Counted from the stretch's first letter, positions 17,823-27,522 are shown. The stretch is 64,000 nucleotides of DNA from JBELHO01 sp042091375 (GCA_042091375.1 JBELHO010000008.1:33899-97898), one strand, 5' to 3'. Notes: a model not told the origin generated them from the sequence alone. Numbers and translations are program-made.

Positions 17823-17869
17823 GGGGATCCTCTTTGTCATTACAGGGACAGTCAATAGTACCAGCACTA

Positions 17870-18386
17870 TTATTAGTATCTGTATCGGTAAACAGTGCCA
17901 GTATGAGTATAAGTATAAGTATCAGTACAAGTAAAAGTAAAAGTATAAGTATCAGTATCAGTATCAGTATCAGTATCAGTAAACAGTGCCAGTATCAGTA
18001 AACAGTGCCAGTATCAGTAAACAGTGCCAGTATAAGTATGAGTATAAGTATGAGTATCAGTACAAGTATCAGTATCAGTAAACAGTGCCAGTATAAATAA
18101 ACAGTGCCAGTATAAGTATGAGTATAAGTATAAGTATCAGTACAAGTATCAGTATCAGTAAACAGTGCCAGTATCAGTAAACAGTGCCAGTATCAGTAAN
18201 NNNNNNNNNNNNNNNNNNNNNNNNNNNNNNNNNNNNNNNNNNNNNNNNNNNNNNNNNNNNNNNNNNNNNNNNNNNNNNNNNNNNNNNNNNNNNNNNNNNA
18301 CAGTGCCAGTATAAGTATAAGTATCAGTACAAGTATCAGTATCAGTATCAGTAAACAGTGCCAGTATAAATAAACAGTGCCATTAC
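17870..18386. repeat. Hexanucleotide satellite (AGTATC type) with interspersed 13-mer
   Basis: Runs of the 6-base unit AGTATC with variants AGTATA, AGTATG and AGTACA alternate with the 13-base block AGTAAACAGTGCC, which occurs about nine times. There is a higher-order pattern (AGTATC block, 13-mer, AGTATA/AGTATG block). The array is interrupted by a 100-N gap at 18200-18299, so its true length is unknown. At 18382-18420 it gives way to an ATTACT-type tract. It lies upstream of ppiC. The Ser-Ile and Leu-Ile reading frames through it are by-products of the 6-base period. Confidence 0.95.
18200..18299. other. 100-N scaffold gap inside the satellite
   Basis: Exactly 100 N. The flanking bases would join into a normal GTAAACAGTGCC block, so the gap marks a collapsed or unresolved part of the array. 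Confidence 0.9.
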
Positions 18387-19308
18387 TATTCCTATTACTA
18401 TTACTATTACCATTACTATTAACAGTATCAGCAAAAGTAGCTGCAAGCACTGTTGTTATGTCACACGCTAGATACGATAAACAGCATCTCAATTTAGCTA
18501 AAACAGGATAATTATTGTCATTAACGGCAACTAACCCTATTCAATAAAAGTAAAGTGATGATTAATGATTAATCATTTATCATTAACAGCAGTGTTGCAA
18601 AGATTAAAAAGCTAATATCAAACAGTACAAAATTAAGTGCCAGACTCAGTGTGAAAATCAGTGCAAGGAACAGTCAAAATAAACCGTAAAACTCTTTTCA
18701 TAACGAGCTGTAGCTAGCTATTTATTGAACAATTTGGTTGATAATAGCAGATTGTCAATACTATCNNNNNNNNNNNNNNNNNNNNNNNNNNNNNNNNNNN
18801 NNNNNNNNNNNNNNNNNNNNNNNNNNNNNNNNNNNNNNNNNNNNNNNNNNNNNNNNNNNNNNNNNTAGCTAGCTATTTATTGAACAATTTGGTTGATAAT
18901 AGCAGATTGTCAATACTATCTATCCCTTATCAAACAGGTTTCCTGTAAAACATTGTTGACACAAATCAGTCAGTAGCCAACCTAATTGCAAACCTTTTTT
19001 AATTATAATTCAATAAGTAACAGGCCATTGCTATGATGTTGAATATAAAACCTTACGATTTAATATTTGCTTACATATTGAAACTTTAAATTACCTAATG
19101 AAACATTGTTGAGAAGTTCAGAAATACGTTGTAGTATCTCTTGGTATTTTGTACAAAAATCTTATTTTAGTTTTATAGCGCACCTATAACTAAGTGACCA
19201 CATCGGAAGTCATTATCAAAACACCTAAAAATATGGAATTAAAATTGATTTAATTTAAATGTACAAATTTATTCAACATAACGTATAAAAAATATTAGGG
19301 AATACCCA
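18387..19308. other. Gene-free region upstream of the TonB-dependent receptor
   Basis: About 900 bases without a supported gene, including a 100-N gap (18766-18865) with an identical 55-base flank on each side. The last 250 bases are AT-rich and would carry the receptor promoter. AAACATTGTTGA occurs at about 18951 and again at about 19103, both upstream of the receptor; its meaning is unknown. No Fur-like or riboswitch sequence was recognised. Confidence 0.6.
18711..18920. repeat. Identical 55-bp flanks around a 100-N gap
   Basis: Bases 18711-18765 and 18866-18920 are identical over 55 positions (starting TAGCTAGCTATTTATTG) and abut a gap of exactly 100 N on either side. This is the signature of two contigs sharing an end word of assembly k-mer length that were scaffolded rather than merged. 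The real locus probably has one copy. Confidence 0.85.
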
Positions 19309-22300
19309 GTGAGAAAATTAAATAAACTAACAGCCAGTATACAAACAGCTTTGTTTGTTGGTGCAGTCGCAAGCTTTAGTTCATTTGCAGCTGATGAAAA
19401 CAAACAGGCTAATAATGCCCTTGCCGAGCAAGAAAAAGTTGCCTTAGCCAATAATTCCAACATCATCGAAATTGAAGAAGAAGAAGAAGAAGTTGAACGT
19501 GTTGTAGTAACAGGTTCACGTATTCGTCGTACTGAATTTTCAAATGCTTCACCTATTCAGGTGATCAGTGGTGATATATCTCGTGAACTAGGTCTTTTTG
19601 ACGCAGCAGAAATGTTACAGAGCACTAACCAAGCTTCTGGTCAACAAATCGACAATAGTTTCGGTGGTTACGTTCTTGACAATGGTCCAGGTTCTGCAAC
19701 CATCGGCTTTCGTGGTCTCGGTGCTTCACGAACTCTAGTTTTGATCAATGGTCGTCGTATGGCGCCAGCAGGGGTTGGTGGTGCACCAACGTCACCTGAT
19801 CTTAACTTGATCCCCGGTGTCATGATCCAACGTGTCGAAAACTTATACGATGGTGCTTCTACTGTATATGGTTCTGACGCCGTTGCAGGTGTTGCTAACG
19901 TTATTTTAAAACAAGACGTTGAAGGTTTTGAAATCCAAGGCTCTACCAACAAGCCAAAAGGCGGTGGTGCAGAAGAGAGTTCGCTATCAGCCATGTGGGG
20001 TAACACTTCTGACAATGGTTTCATTACTGTCGGTGTTGAATACATAGACAGAAAATCACAGTCTCTTGCACAAAACCCATTTGTTAAAGGTTGTGAAGAA
20101 CGTATTTGGGAAACCGAAGACGGTGAAATCATTAAACGCTACGGTGGTATAGGGCCAACGATCAATGGCGAAGATTCATGTGATATTTTTCCACTAACCA
20201 ATCGCATGCAAATTATCAACGGTTTCTGGGGAAGCGTTTATAATACTCCAGGATTCACCAATACTGGAATTCCTAACTGGAGTGAATCAACCGTTCCTGG
20301 CCAATACGTAGGCTTACTACCTACTTGGATTGAAGGTGACTTTGACGGTGATGGGATCCCTGACGGTGCCTTCCCTGATGGCAATGGCGATGGTTTACGT
20401 GATTTTGATTTCCAAGATCCGCGTTATGCTTTCCAACAGTCAGACTACTATAAATCAGGCGATTACTTTGGTAAAAACAAGCGTGTTTCTGTGGTAGCAA
20501 ACGGTGAATATCTATTCCAAGATGAAGATGATACTACCTTGTACTTCGATGCCTTATATGCCGAACGCAACTCAGATGCTTTCAGTCCAGGTGCACAAAT
20601 ATTTGAATTCGTTCCATCGAGCAATCCATTTAACCCTTGTAACCCTAATGGCTTAAATGGCATTGATTGCTTCGGTGTACTTGGTTTTGGCCCTGCTGGT
20701 CCTTTAGAAGTTAGACCGATTATTAATATTCGTGGTGACCGTGATACACAAGAAGTTGATGTGTCGCAGTATCGATTAGTTACTGGCGTTACTGGCGGTT
20801 TAAGTGCGTTACAAGACAAAGGTTTAGACAATTGGTATTACGATGTATACGCATCATACAGTGCTTCAAGTGGTGATTTAAATTTACGCGGCATAAACGA
20901 AGCCAACTTACTCAACTCACTAAACACCTCAGTCGTAAACGCTGATGGCTCTGTGACTTGTGGTAATGGCTCAGACGGTTGTGTACCAGTAAACTTATTT
21001 GCTGATAATATCTATCAAGTAGGTGGCGGAACGCTAACGTCTGATGAATACAATTACTTGATGTCCGACAGAATTTCGAATACCGAAGTATCACAATTAG
21101 TGATCAACGGTTTTGTCGGTGGTGATTTTTATACTTTCCCTTGGAATAATAAAACAGTTACTGGTGTAATTGGTGCTGAATACCGCCGTGATGAGATCAA
21201 ATCAAACAACAACGATGTTGCCACTGAAGGTTTATTGTGGGGTTACTTTTCTGACAAGGGCGCTGAAGGTTCGCGCAACTTAAAAGAATTGTTCACTGAA
21301 ATTGATTTTCCTTTAATCAGCGGTCTAGAAGGTGTTGAAGAATTAACCTTTACAGTTGCTGGTCGTATTTCAAAAGAAAGTTTCTACGATGCGGCACAAA
21401 CCTACAGCTTAAAAGGTGTATACCGTCCCGTTGAGTGGTTAACTTTCCGTGGTACTAAAGGAACTTCTTACCGTGCGCCTAACTTGCGTGAGCGCTTCTT
21501 AGCAGGTACTACAGGTTTTGGTTCAGTTACAGATCCTTGTGTGGTACCTAGTGCAGCTCGCGATTCAGATCCATTAAACCCTAGTGCACCAGATAATTAC
21601 AATGCAGCTAACGATCTTCGTGACCCAGGCACACTAGCTGCTTGTTCTGCTGACGGCATTGACCCTACCGCTCTTGGTTTAGGCCAAAATGGTACGCAGA
21701 AATTTAATGCAGGTGGTAGTGCTGAAATAGTTACTGGTGGTAGTCTTGCTCTAAGTGAAGAAACCTCATTGGCAAAAACTTTTGGTTTCGTTTTTGAGCA
21801 ACCTTTTACTGATGCCTTTGAATTAACTGTATCATTAACCCGTTTTGATATTGAAGTAACTAATTCTATTGCTGAGCCAAGTGCTGGTTATAGTATTGGT
21901 CAATGTTACTCCGCTCAGGGTAATCCTGCTTTTTGTTCGCGTATAGACCGCGATGCAGACGGTAGAATTTCTGACGTAGATGGCAGCTTCATCAACGTTG
22001 GTTTATTGACTTCTAAAGGTTTTGACTACAACTTGTATTACCAACAAGATTTCTTAATTGGCGACAAAAACTTAGGTGTTGCTTTAGATTTACAAGCCAC
22101 GCGTATGACTGGCTCGTTGTATGATGTACTAGGTACGATTGACGATGATGTTGGTGAGCCTACTGTACCAGAATGGCGTGCTTCTGCGCGTTTATCATTG
22201 AGCTATGATGATTTCCGTTTCAACTGGTCAACACAGATGATTGGTAAAGGCGAAGAAGACTGGTTAAGTGATCCAGAAGACGGTGCCTTTTTAGCTGGCA

Positions 22301-22575
22301 CAACAGGTTGTCGTGGTTTATGGAAAGACGAAGCACAGACAGACCCTGTATTGTGTCGTGAAGTAGCTTATACTGAAGATTACTACTTACATAACGTCTC
22401 ATTGACTTACACTTCGGATAATTATCGTGTTGCTGTTGGTGTGCGTAACGTATTTAACGAAGCACCACCAAAGGTTGATCCAGGTGGGTCGTTCTCTAAC
22501 ACTAACATTCCACTAGGTGTGGGTTATGATAGTTTAGGGCGTACTCCTTACATCAACTTTACAGCACAATTTTAA
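19309..22575 (+). CDS. TonB-dependent outer-membrane receptor
   Basis: A 1088-residue receptor. A signal peptide ends near Ala27-Ala28 (SSFAADE). A poly-Glu stretch comes next, then VERVVVTGSRIRR (TonB-box/plug start), the plug domain (about 65-200; LINGRRMAP, DGASTVYGSDAVAGVANVIL) and the beta-barrel ending in Phe. An extracellular-loop segment at 344-352 has a calcium-type DxDxDGxxD pattern. It is in the family associated with uptake of peptides or oligosaccharides rather than classic siderophores. The start is GTG 19309 with TAGGGA upstream. A terminator follows, then a secreted S9 peptidase, which suggests peptide uptake. Confidence 0.92.
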   Translation: MRKLNKLTASIQTALFVGAVASFSSFAADENKQANNALAEQEKVALANNSNIIEIEEEEEEVERVVVTGSRIRRTEFSNASPIQVISGDISRELGLFDAAEMLQSTNQASGQQIDNSFGGYVLDNGPGSATIGFRGLGASRTLVLINGRRMAPAGVGGAPTSPDLNLIPGVMIQRVENLYDGASTVYGSDAVAGVANVILKQDVEGFEIQGSTNKPKGGGAEESSLSAMWGNTSDNGFITVGVEYIDRKSQSLAQNPFVKGCEERIWETEDGEIIKRYGGIGPTINGEDSCDIFPLTNRMQIINGFWGSVYNTPGFTNTGIPNWSESTVPGQYVGLLPTWIEGDFDGDGIPDGAFPDGNGDGLRDFDFQDPRYAFQQSDYYKSGDYFGKNKRVSVVANGEYLFQDEDDTTLYFDALYAERNSDAFSPGAQIFEFVPSSNPFNPCNPNGLNGIDCFGVLGFGPAGPLEVRPIINIRGDRDTQEVDVSQYRLVTGVTGGLSALQDKGLDNWYYDVYASYSASSGDLNLRGINEANLLNSLNTSVVNADGSVTCGNGSDGCVPVNLFADNIYQVGGGTLTSDEYNYLMSDRISNTEVSQLVINGFVGGDFYTFPWNNKTVTGVIGAEYRRDEIKSNNNDVATEGLLWGYFSDKGAEGSRNLKELFTEIDFPLISGLEGVEELTFTVAGRISKESFYDAAQTYSLKGVYRPVEWLTFRGTKGTSYRAPNLRERFLAGTTGFGSVTDPCVVPSAARDSDPLNPSAPDNYNAANDLRDPGTLAACSADGIDPTALGLGQNGTQKFNAGGSAEIVTGGSLALSEETSLAKTFGFVFEQPFTDAFELTVSLTRFDIEVTNSIAEPSAGYSIGQCYSAQGNPAFCSRIDRDADGRISDVDGSFINVGLLTSKGFDYNLYYQQDFLIGDKNLGVALDLQATRMTGSLYDVLGTIDDDVGEPTVPEWRASARLSLSYDDFRFNWSTQMIGKGEEDWLSDPEDGAFLAGTTGCRGLWKDEAQTDPVLCREVAYTEDYYLHNVSLTYTSDNYRVAVGVRNVFNEAPPKVDPGGSFSNTNIPLGVGYDSLGRTPYINFTAQF

Positions 22576-22596
22576 TAAGCTGTTAATCGCAATGAT

Positions 22597-22624
22597 AAAT
22601 GGCCTCATATGAGGCCATTTTTAC
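22597..22624 (+). terminator. Rho-independent terminator after the TonB-dependent receptor
   Basis: The near-continuous palindrome AAATGGCCTCATATGAGGCCATTTTT, with GGCCTCATATGAGGCC at its core, lies about 25 bases after the receptor stop and 30 bases before the S9 peptidase start. The T run is on the plus strand. It probably reduces read-through into the peptidase gene. Confidence 0.85.
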
Positions 22625-22654
22625 TAGAGCATTTAGAAAACAATTGGAGCAACT

Positions 22655-24601
22655 ATGAACAAAATAATATCTGTGGCTTGTACATTACTGCTTTCATTGA
22701 CTGTAAATTCTACCTCGGCTAATGAAAACAATAACAATTCAGACGTATTGCCTATCGATGCATTTGCCATGATGCCTGTGGTTCGCAGTGTTTCTGTATC
22801 TGATGATGGTAAAAAGATAGCAATTCTTCGCGCCACTACTAAGGAAGGTGATTATATTATTGAGATCAGAGACACTTCAGATCTCAGTAAAAAACCAGTG
22901 ACTTTAGGCGCCTCAAAAATGATGGTATCTTCGGTGACTTGGCTAAACAATGAGAAAATTGGCGTCTCCTTTCGACAAATTTTAAAAAGTGGTAGTCGCA
23001 AGCGCTGGATCAACGATTTTGCCATTGCTAGTGCTGACGGTAAAGGCGGTTGGTTAATGCCCACCAAAAACAGAAAACTTCGTGGCTTTTCAATACTAGA
23101 TCTATTACCAGAAAATGAAAATGAAATATTGGCGCAAACCGACGTCAATAGGAACTTTATCCCCGATGTAGTGCGTTACAACATCAACACCGGACGCAGT
23201 GTCACTGTGATGCGCGGAACGACTAAAATTCAAGGTGGTTTTATCAGTGATAACGATGGTGAAGTTCGCGCTGCACAAAGCTGGAATGCCAAAGAAGATG
23301 CATTAAATTTATTTGTTCGCAAAAAAGGCGATGATGAATGGAAAGTGATCCGCTCAATTTCACCAAAAAGTCGCGAGTCATATGCATTTTTAAGTTTTTC
23401 TAAAGAAAACCCCAATGAAATATATGTCAATGCTAACATGGGTGAAGATAAGTCTGGTATTTATCGCTACAACATAGAAACAGGACAATACTCAGAACGT
23501 TTATTTGGTCTTAAATCTGTCGACGCTGATGGCATACTTACCGATAAATTTGGTAACTTCCTTGGCTTTAGATACACATCGAAACATCCTAAACGTTACT
23601 TCACCGATGAGAGTGAACAGGCACTTTACGATAGTCTAGAAGGATTGTTTAAAGACAAATTTATTTCTATCCAAAGCCGTTCTGACGACGATAATGCTTT
23701 AGTAGTGATGACCATGTCAGGTAAAGACTCAGGAAGTTATTACTTGATCACCAACAAGAATAAAATAGATAAAATTGGTACGCGCTTACCCTTGCTGACT
23801 GAAGACAAATTGGCTGAAGTTAAATACATTTCTTATAAAGCCCGCGATGGCAGAAAAATCAAAGCCTATGTGACTATTCCCAATGGTGTTGGTCCATATC
23901 CTGCAGTTGTCTTGCCACACGGTGGTCCATGGGTTCGTGAGACCATCCTTTTTGATGAATGGTCACAATTACTGGCTAACAATGGTTACGTGGTTATTCA
24001 GCCTAATTATCGCGGTTCACAGGGTTACGGTCTAGATCACTGGGTAGCCGGAGATAACAACTGGGGCTTAACCATGCAAGATGATCTTGATGATGCAGCC
24101 ATGTACCTAGTGAATAAAGGTTTAGCCACTAAAGACAAGCTGGCCATGTTTGGCTGGAGCTACGGCGGTTATGCTTCATTTGCAGCGTCAATGCGCGAAA
24201 ACAACATTTACCAATGCTCTGTAGCTGGCGCAGGAGTAAGTGACTTAAACCGCATCAGTGCCACTCTAAATGAAAGTTACTTCTTAAGAGAATTACAACG
24301 TCCTACCATCACTGGTGTAAACCCATTAGCGCAAGTAGAAAAAGTCAATATACCTATTATGGTTATTCACGGTGATATAGATGAACGGGTTCCTGTTGTT
24401 CACAGTAGAGAATTTGTTGATAAATTGGTTAAGCTCAATAAAGACCACAAATACGTGGAATTATTTGAAGCCGATCACTTCAGTGATACCTTGTTTTACA
24501 ATCATAAAACCGAGTTTTATGGCGAGTTAATTAATTGGCTAGACAATAAATGTCAATTAAAAACGCCTAGTGCGCAAACCGTAGCAAGCTTAAACAACTA
24601 A
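22655..24601 (+). CDS. Secreted S9-family prolyl oligopeptidase/acylaminoacyl peptidase
   Basis: A 648-residue serine peptidase. A signal peptide (about 1-23, ending TSANE) and an N-terminal beta-propeller region (about 40-370) precede the alpha/beta-hydrolase domain. In that domain are the nucleophile Ser in GWSYGGY (near 502), the oxyanion loop HGGPW, the Asp in HGDIDERVPV (near 574) and the His in ADHFS (near 608). It is likely periplasmic, cleaving short peptides. It follows the TonB-dependent receptor by 79 bases, with a terminator between. AATTGGAG precedes the ATG. Confidence 0.9.
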   Translation: MNKIISVACTLLLSLTVNSTSANENNNNSDVLPIDAFAMMPVVRSVSVSDDGKKIAILRATTKEGDYIIEIRDTSDLSKKPVTLGASKMMVSSVTWLNNEKIGVSFRQILKSGSRKRWINDFAIASADGKGGWLMPTKNRKLRGFSILDLLPENENEILAQTDVNRNFIPDVVRYNINTGRSVTVMRGTTKIQGGFISDNDGEVRAAQSWNAKEDALNLFVRKKGDDEWKVIRSISPKSRESYAFLSFSKENPNEIYVNANMGEDKSGIYRYNIETGQYSERLFGLKSVDADGILTDKFGNFLGFRYTSKHPKRYFTDESEQALYDSLEGLFKDKFISIQSRSDDDNALVVMTMSGKDSGSYYLITNKNKIDKIGTRLPLLTEDKLAEVKYISYKARDGRKIKAYVTIPNGVGPYPAVVLPHGGPWVRETILFDEWSQLLANNGYVVIQPNYRGSQGYGLDHWVAGDNNWGLTMQDDLDDAAMYLVNKGLATKDKLAMFGWSYGGYASFAASMRENNIYQCSVAGAGVSDLNRISATLNESYFLRELQRPTITGVNPLAQVEKVNIPIMVIHGDIDERVPVVHSREFVDKLVKLNKDHKYVELFEADHFSDTLFYNHKTEFYGELINWLDNKCQLKTPSAQTVASLNN

Positions 24602-24620
24602 TTGCTGTTAGCTTTATAGC

Positions 24621-24657
24621 AAAAAAGCCGTTATCGACACAGATAACGGCTTTTTTT
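24621..24657. terminator. Bidirectional terminator between the S9 peptidase and the MBL hydrolase
   Basis: A long hairpin, AAAAAAGCCGTTAT / ATAACGGCTTTTTT, around an 8-base loop has an A run on the left and a T run on the right, serving both convergent genes. Confidence 0.92.
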
Positions 24658-24678
24658 ATGATTGGTCGACAGATCTAA

Positions 24679-25536
24679 CTACTTTAGATCGGTAATTAAG
24701 GTATTTAACCAACGTTCCTCAGTGATAAAGCGCCAAGAATAACTCTGGTATTGCTCACCTATGCCCATAGCTAAAATTTCTTGTTGAGTTTTGCCATCAG
24801 CCAACGCCTTACTTACTCTGTCTATACTGTAACTTAACATAGCTGCAAAGACCTTTAATTCATCTTTATTGACTAACAGACCATGACCGGGAATGATCAT
24901 CACATCGTCTGGGGTGTTGTCAATGATATAATTGACATTAGCCAAATATCCTTTAACACTTCCGCCGCCGTTTAAGTCGACATAGGGAAAGCGTCCTTGG
25001 AAGAATAAATCACCGGTATGGAGTACATTGGCCTGTTGAAAATAGACAATGCTATCACCGTCGGTATGACCACCAGGTAAATGAGTTAAGGTAATGGTCT
25101 CTGTGGCTAAATGGATTTCCACCCCGTCTTGATAAGTGACAACTGGCAAAGCTGGATCTGTGTTTTCCTTATCCACACCTAAGCGCTTTCTGACATTGTG
25201 ATGAGCAAAAATCGGCGCTTTGTCTGAAAAATAGCTATTACCACCGGTGTGATCGCCGTGATAGTGGGTATTAACAACATATTTAAGGGTATTATTTGTT
25301 GATAAGGTAGACATCGCCGCTTCAATTTTTTTGGCCATCGATTGGTATTGGTCGTCAACTAACAATAACCCCGCATCAGTTGCTAACACGCCGATATTAC
25401 CGCCTGAGCCGGTTAACATGTATACTTGCCCAGCCACTTTAGTGGCTGACACTTGCACTGTTGACTGATCTTGCCCCTGAGAGTGTAAGGGCAATACAAG
25501 CAAAGATAAAAAGGCCATATTGCGTATTGTTTTCAT
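24679..25536 (-). CDS. Secreted metallo-beta-lactamase-fold hydrolase
   Basis: A 285-residue protein with signal peptide (about 1-21). It shows the MBL motifs in order: HYHGDHTGG (His-x-His-x-Asp-His, near 90-98), the third His in PGGHTDGDS (near 155), the bridging Asp in HTGDLFFQG and the final His in PGHG. This set supports a two-zinc hydrolase. It lacks beta-lactamase-specific signatures, and the family includes SoxH-like and quinoprotein-relay-type proteins, so the substrate is unknown. It is monocistronic, and its upstream region contains AGTCAGG-type repeats. Confidence 0.85.
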   Translation of the reverse strand: MKTIRNMAFLSLLVLPLHSQGQDQSTVQVSATKVAGQVYMLTGSGGNIGVLATDAGLLLVDDQYQSMAKKIEAAMSTLSTNNTLKYVVNTHYHGDHTGGNSYFSDKAPIFAHHNVRKRLGVDKENTDPALPVVTYQDGVEIHLATETITLTHLPGGHTDGDSIVYFQQANVLHTGDLFFQGRFPYVDLNGGGSVKGYLANVNYIIDNTPDDVMIIPGHGLLVNKDELKVFAAMLSYSIDRVSKALADGKTQQEILAMGIGEQYQSYSWRFITEERWLNTLITDLK

Positions 25537-26007
25537 ATGTTGATTATTCCTCTGTGATTGTCGGGTTGCTAATGCGTATTTAAACTTGGGTTGTTAAGTC
25601 AGGTTGTTAAGCCAGGGTTTAAGTCAGGGTGTTAAGTCAATTAGTTACTGATTTTGTATTTGTTAAACAACTCAACACATTACGTTAACCATGTNNNNNN
25701 NNNNNNNNNNNNNNNNNNNNNNNNNNNNNNNNNNNNNNNNNNNNNNNNNNNNNNNNNNNNNNNNNNNNNNNNNNNNNNNNNNNNNNNNNNNNNNACCTAG
25801 ACCATGTGACCTAGACCATGTGACCTAGACAGTGTTACGTAGACAGTGTTACGAAAACAATGGTGTTATCGATCTGTTTTATTCGATTAAATATAAAATA
25901 AGGATCAGCAAATTCCTAGTTGCTAGTTGCTAGAGAAGAAGGGTGATTTGAAGGTTCAGCTACTAAGGTGTAAATAAAAAAGCTCAATTACCATTAACTC
26001 AATGTTA
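25537..26007. repeat. Intergenic region with two families of tandem repeats and a 100-N gap
   Basis: At about 25590-25640 four imperfect copies of GTTAAGTCAGG follow one another, 55-105 bases upstream of the MBL gene start. After a 100-N gap (25695-25794) a second array has the 14-base unit GACCTAGACCATGT, then a GTTACG-A-AGACAGT variant (25795-25855). The left flank ends in CCATGT, part of the 14-base unit, so the gap lies inside the array. No gene is seen in these 471 bases. Confidence 0.8.
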
Positions 26008-27075
26008 CTAAAACAAATTAAGCTGATTATTACTGGCCAGATCAGTTTCACTAAAACCTATGTGTATCCCCAACAATCTAACCGCTTTGCCCTGCCCCCT
26101 TGCGTATGCTTGTGACAATAATCGCTTAAACATCTCCGCCTCAATAATGGTGTACTTTACTTCTTTAGTGGTCTGCACAAAATCAGTAAATTTTAGTTTT
26201 ACGCCAAGTTTGGCGATAACCCTATTGCCCAGATGCGGTTCGGCACGACGCATTAATTCAGGTAATAAACTGTTGTCGATGATCTGCTGAAGTTGAATAA
26301 CATCGCTAATGTCTTCAGCAAAGGTGGTTTCAACACCAACTGATTTTCGTTGACGCGAGCTTTGTACCGGACGCTCATCGATACCTTGGCATCGTTGCCA
26401 CAACAAATGACCGAATTTACCAAAGTGCTGACTTAGAAAGTTAGGATTTTTCTGTTTAACATCCAAGCCAGTAAACAGCGCTAATTGTTCAAGCTTTTTA
26501 GCTGTGACCTTACCCACGCCTGGAATTTTTGTTAACGCCATACCTTCGATAAAAGCATCAACCTCATGGGGAGCAATAACAAACTGGCCATTGGGTTTAT
26601 TTTCATCACTGGCTATTTTACTGAGAAATTTTATTGGTGCTATACCGGCAGAAGCAGTTAAGCCCGTGGTGTCAAAAATATCTTGTCTGATCTGTTGCGC
26701 AATTAAGGTCGCTGAGCCCTGGAAGAGTTGGCAATCAGACACATCTAAAAAAGCTTCATCTAACGACAGCGGCTCGATCACTTGGGTGTACTGCAAAAAA
26801 ATTTGTTTGACCTGCTCTGATACTTGTTTGTAAACCGCCATGCGGCCAGGTACTAACACTAGGTCGGGACAGAGTTTAACCGCCTGAGCAGTCGCCATAG
26901 CACTGCGCACCCCGAATGTACGCGCTTGATAATTACAGGTAGCGATCACCCCACGCCGATCTGAGCTACCTCCGACTGCAACGGGTAAATCTTTTAACTG
27001 GGGATTGTCGCGCACTTCTACAGATGCATAGAATGCATCCATATCAATGTGAATAATTTTTCGAGATCCAGGCAA
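26008..27075 (-). CDS. dinB: DNA polymerase IV (Y-family translesion polymerase)
   Basis: A 355-residue Y-family polymerase. Catalytic motifs are IHIDMDAFYASVE (Asp at 10 and 12) and SLDEAFLDVSD (Asp-Glu near 104). The ASAGIAPIKFLSKIASD palm segment, the helix-hairpin-helix IPGVGKVTAKKLE and a little-finger domain follow. The C-terminus QLNLF fits a beta-clamp-binding motif (QL-x-LF). The start used is TTG 27075. It lies downstream of the nqr-apbE-nqrM genes on the same strand, an order also found in Vibrio. No clear LexA box was seen upstream. Confidence 0.95.
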   Translation of the reverse strand: MPGSRKIIHIDMDAFYASVEVRDNPQLKDLPVAVGGSSDRRGVIATCNYQARTFGVRSAMATAQAVKLCPDLVLVPGRMAVYKQVSEQVKQIFLQYTQVIEPLSLDEAFLDVSDCQLFQGSATLIAQQIRQDIFDTTGLTASAGIAPIKFLSKIASDENKPNGQFVIAPHEVDAFIEGMALTKIPGVGKVTAKKLEQLALFTGLDVKQKNPNFLSQHFGKFGHLLWQRCQGIDERPVQSSRQRKSVGVETTFAEDISDVIQLQQIIDNSLLPELMRRAEPHLGNRVIAKLGVKLKFTDFVQTTKEVKYTIIEAEMFKRLLSQAYARGQGKAVRLLGIHIGFSETDLASNNQLNLF

Positions 27076-27300
27076 ATCGATTAAGCTTGTTATCTTATTC
27101 CACTTATATAAATATCATTAGCACAAAGGCTTAGCAAGTGCTGGTGGATATTGAGATAGGTTGGAGTAAATGGCTGGTGGTGAATATCTGTCGATAGCTA
27201 TTGGCTGAGTAATAAATGCTATTTGCTAGTCCGATTGTTTAAAAAGCTTAAATTGATTGAAAATACCGGCTTACTCAGTGGCTAGGTTGCAGCTAAAAAG

Positions 27301-27522
27301 TTAAATATTTTTAATATCAATGCTTTGCTGATTTTTAATAGTATTTTTCTCACGCTCTATGCGCTTTTCGCACGGGGCGTCACAGTTACAGGCTTTGTCG
27401 ATACCCACTGTGGCCAAACCACCACAGCTGCCAGCTAAGGATTTTTGCTGAAAAATATAGCCAACCCCCATGGCTAAAACCACCAAAAGAAATAAAGCTA
27501 AGGTTAATAAAAATATCATCAT
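27301..27522 (-). CDS. nqrM: Na+-NQR maturation protein NqrM
   Basis: A 73-residue membrane-anchored protein. One N-terminal helix (about 2-25) is followed by a Cys-rich segment, SLAGSCGGL and ACNCDAPCEK, whose four Cys residues match the NqrM (DUF539) family. NqrM is required to assemble the iron centre between NqrD and NqrE. Start at the first or second Met (27522 or 27519). It lies 33 bases downstream of apbE on the same strand. Confidence 0.92.
   Translation of the reverse strand: MMIFLLTLALFLLVVLAMGVGYIFQQKSLAGSCGGLATVGIDKACNCDAPCEKRIEREKNTIKNQQSIDIKNI

Noticed and set aside
17810..18001. Open frame with Ser-Ile/Ser-Lys dipeptide repeats
   Set aside because: It is a by-product of the hexanucleotide satellite; there is no ribosome site and the start lies inside ppiC on the other strand.
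17870..18386. Possible CRISPR array
   Set aside because: Units are 6 and 13 bases, with no unique spacers of constant length and no cas genes in the window.
18193..18492. Minus-strand Leu-Ile-rich open frame resembling a membrane helix
   Set aside because: It is made by the same satellite and reads through 100 N; not a gene.
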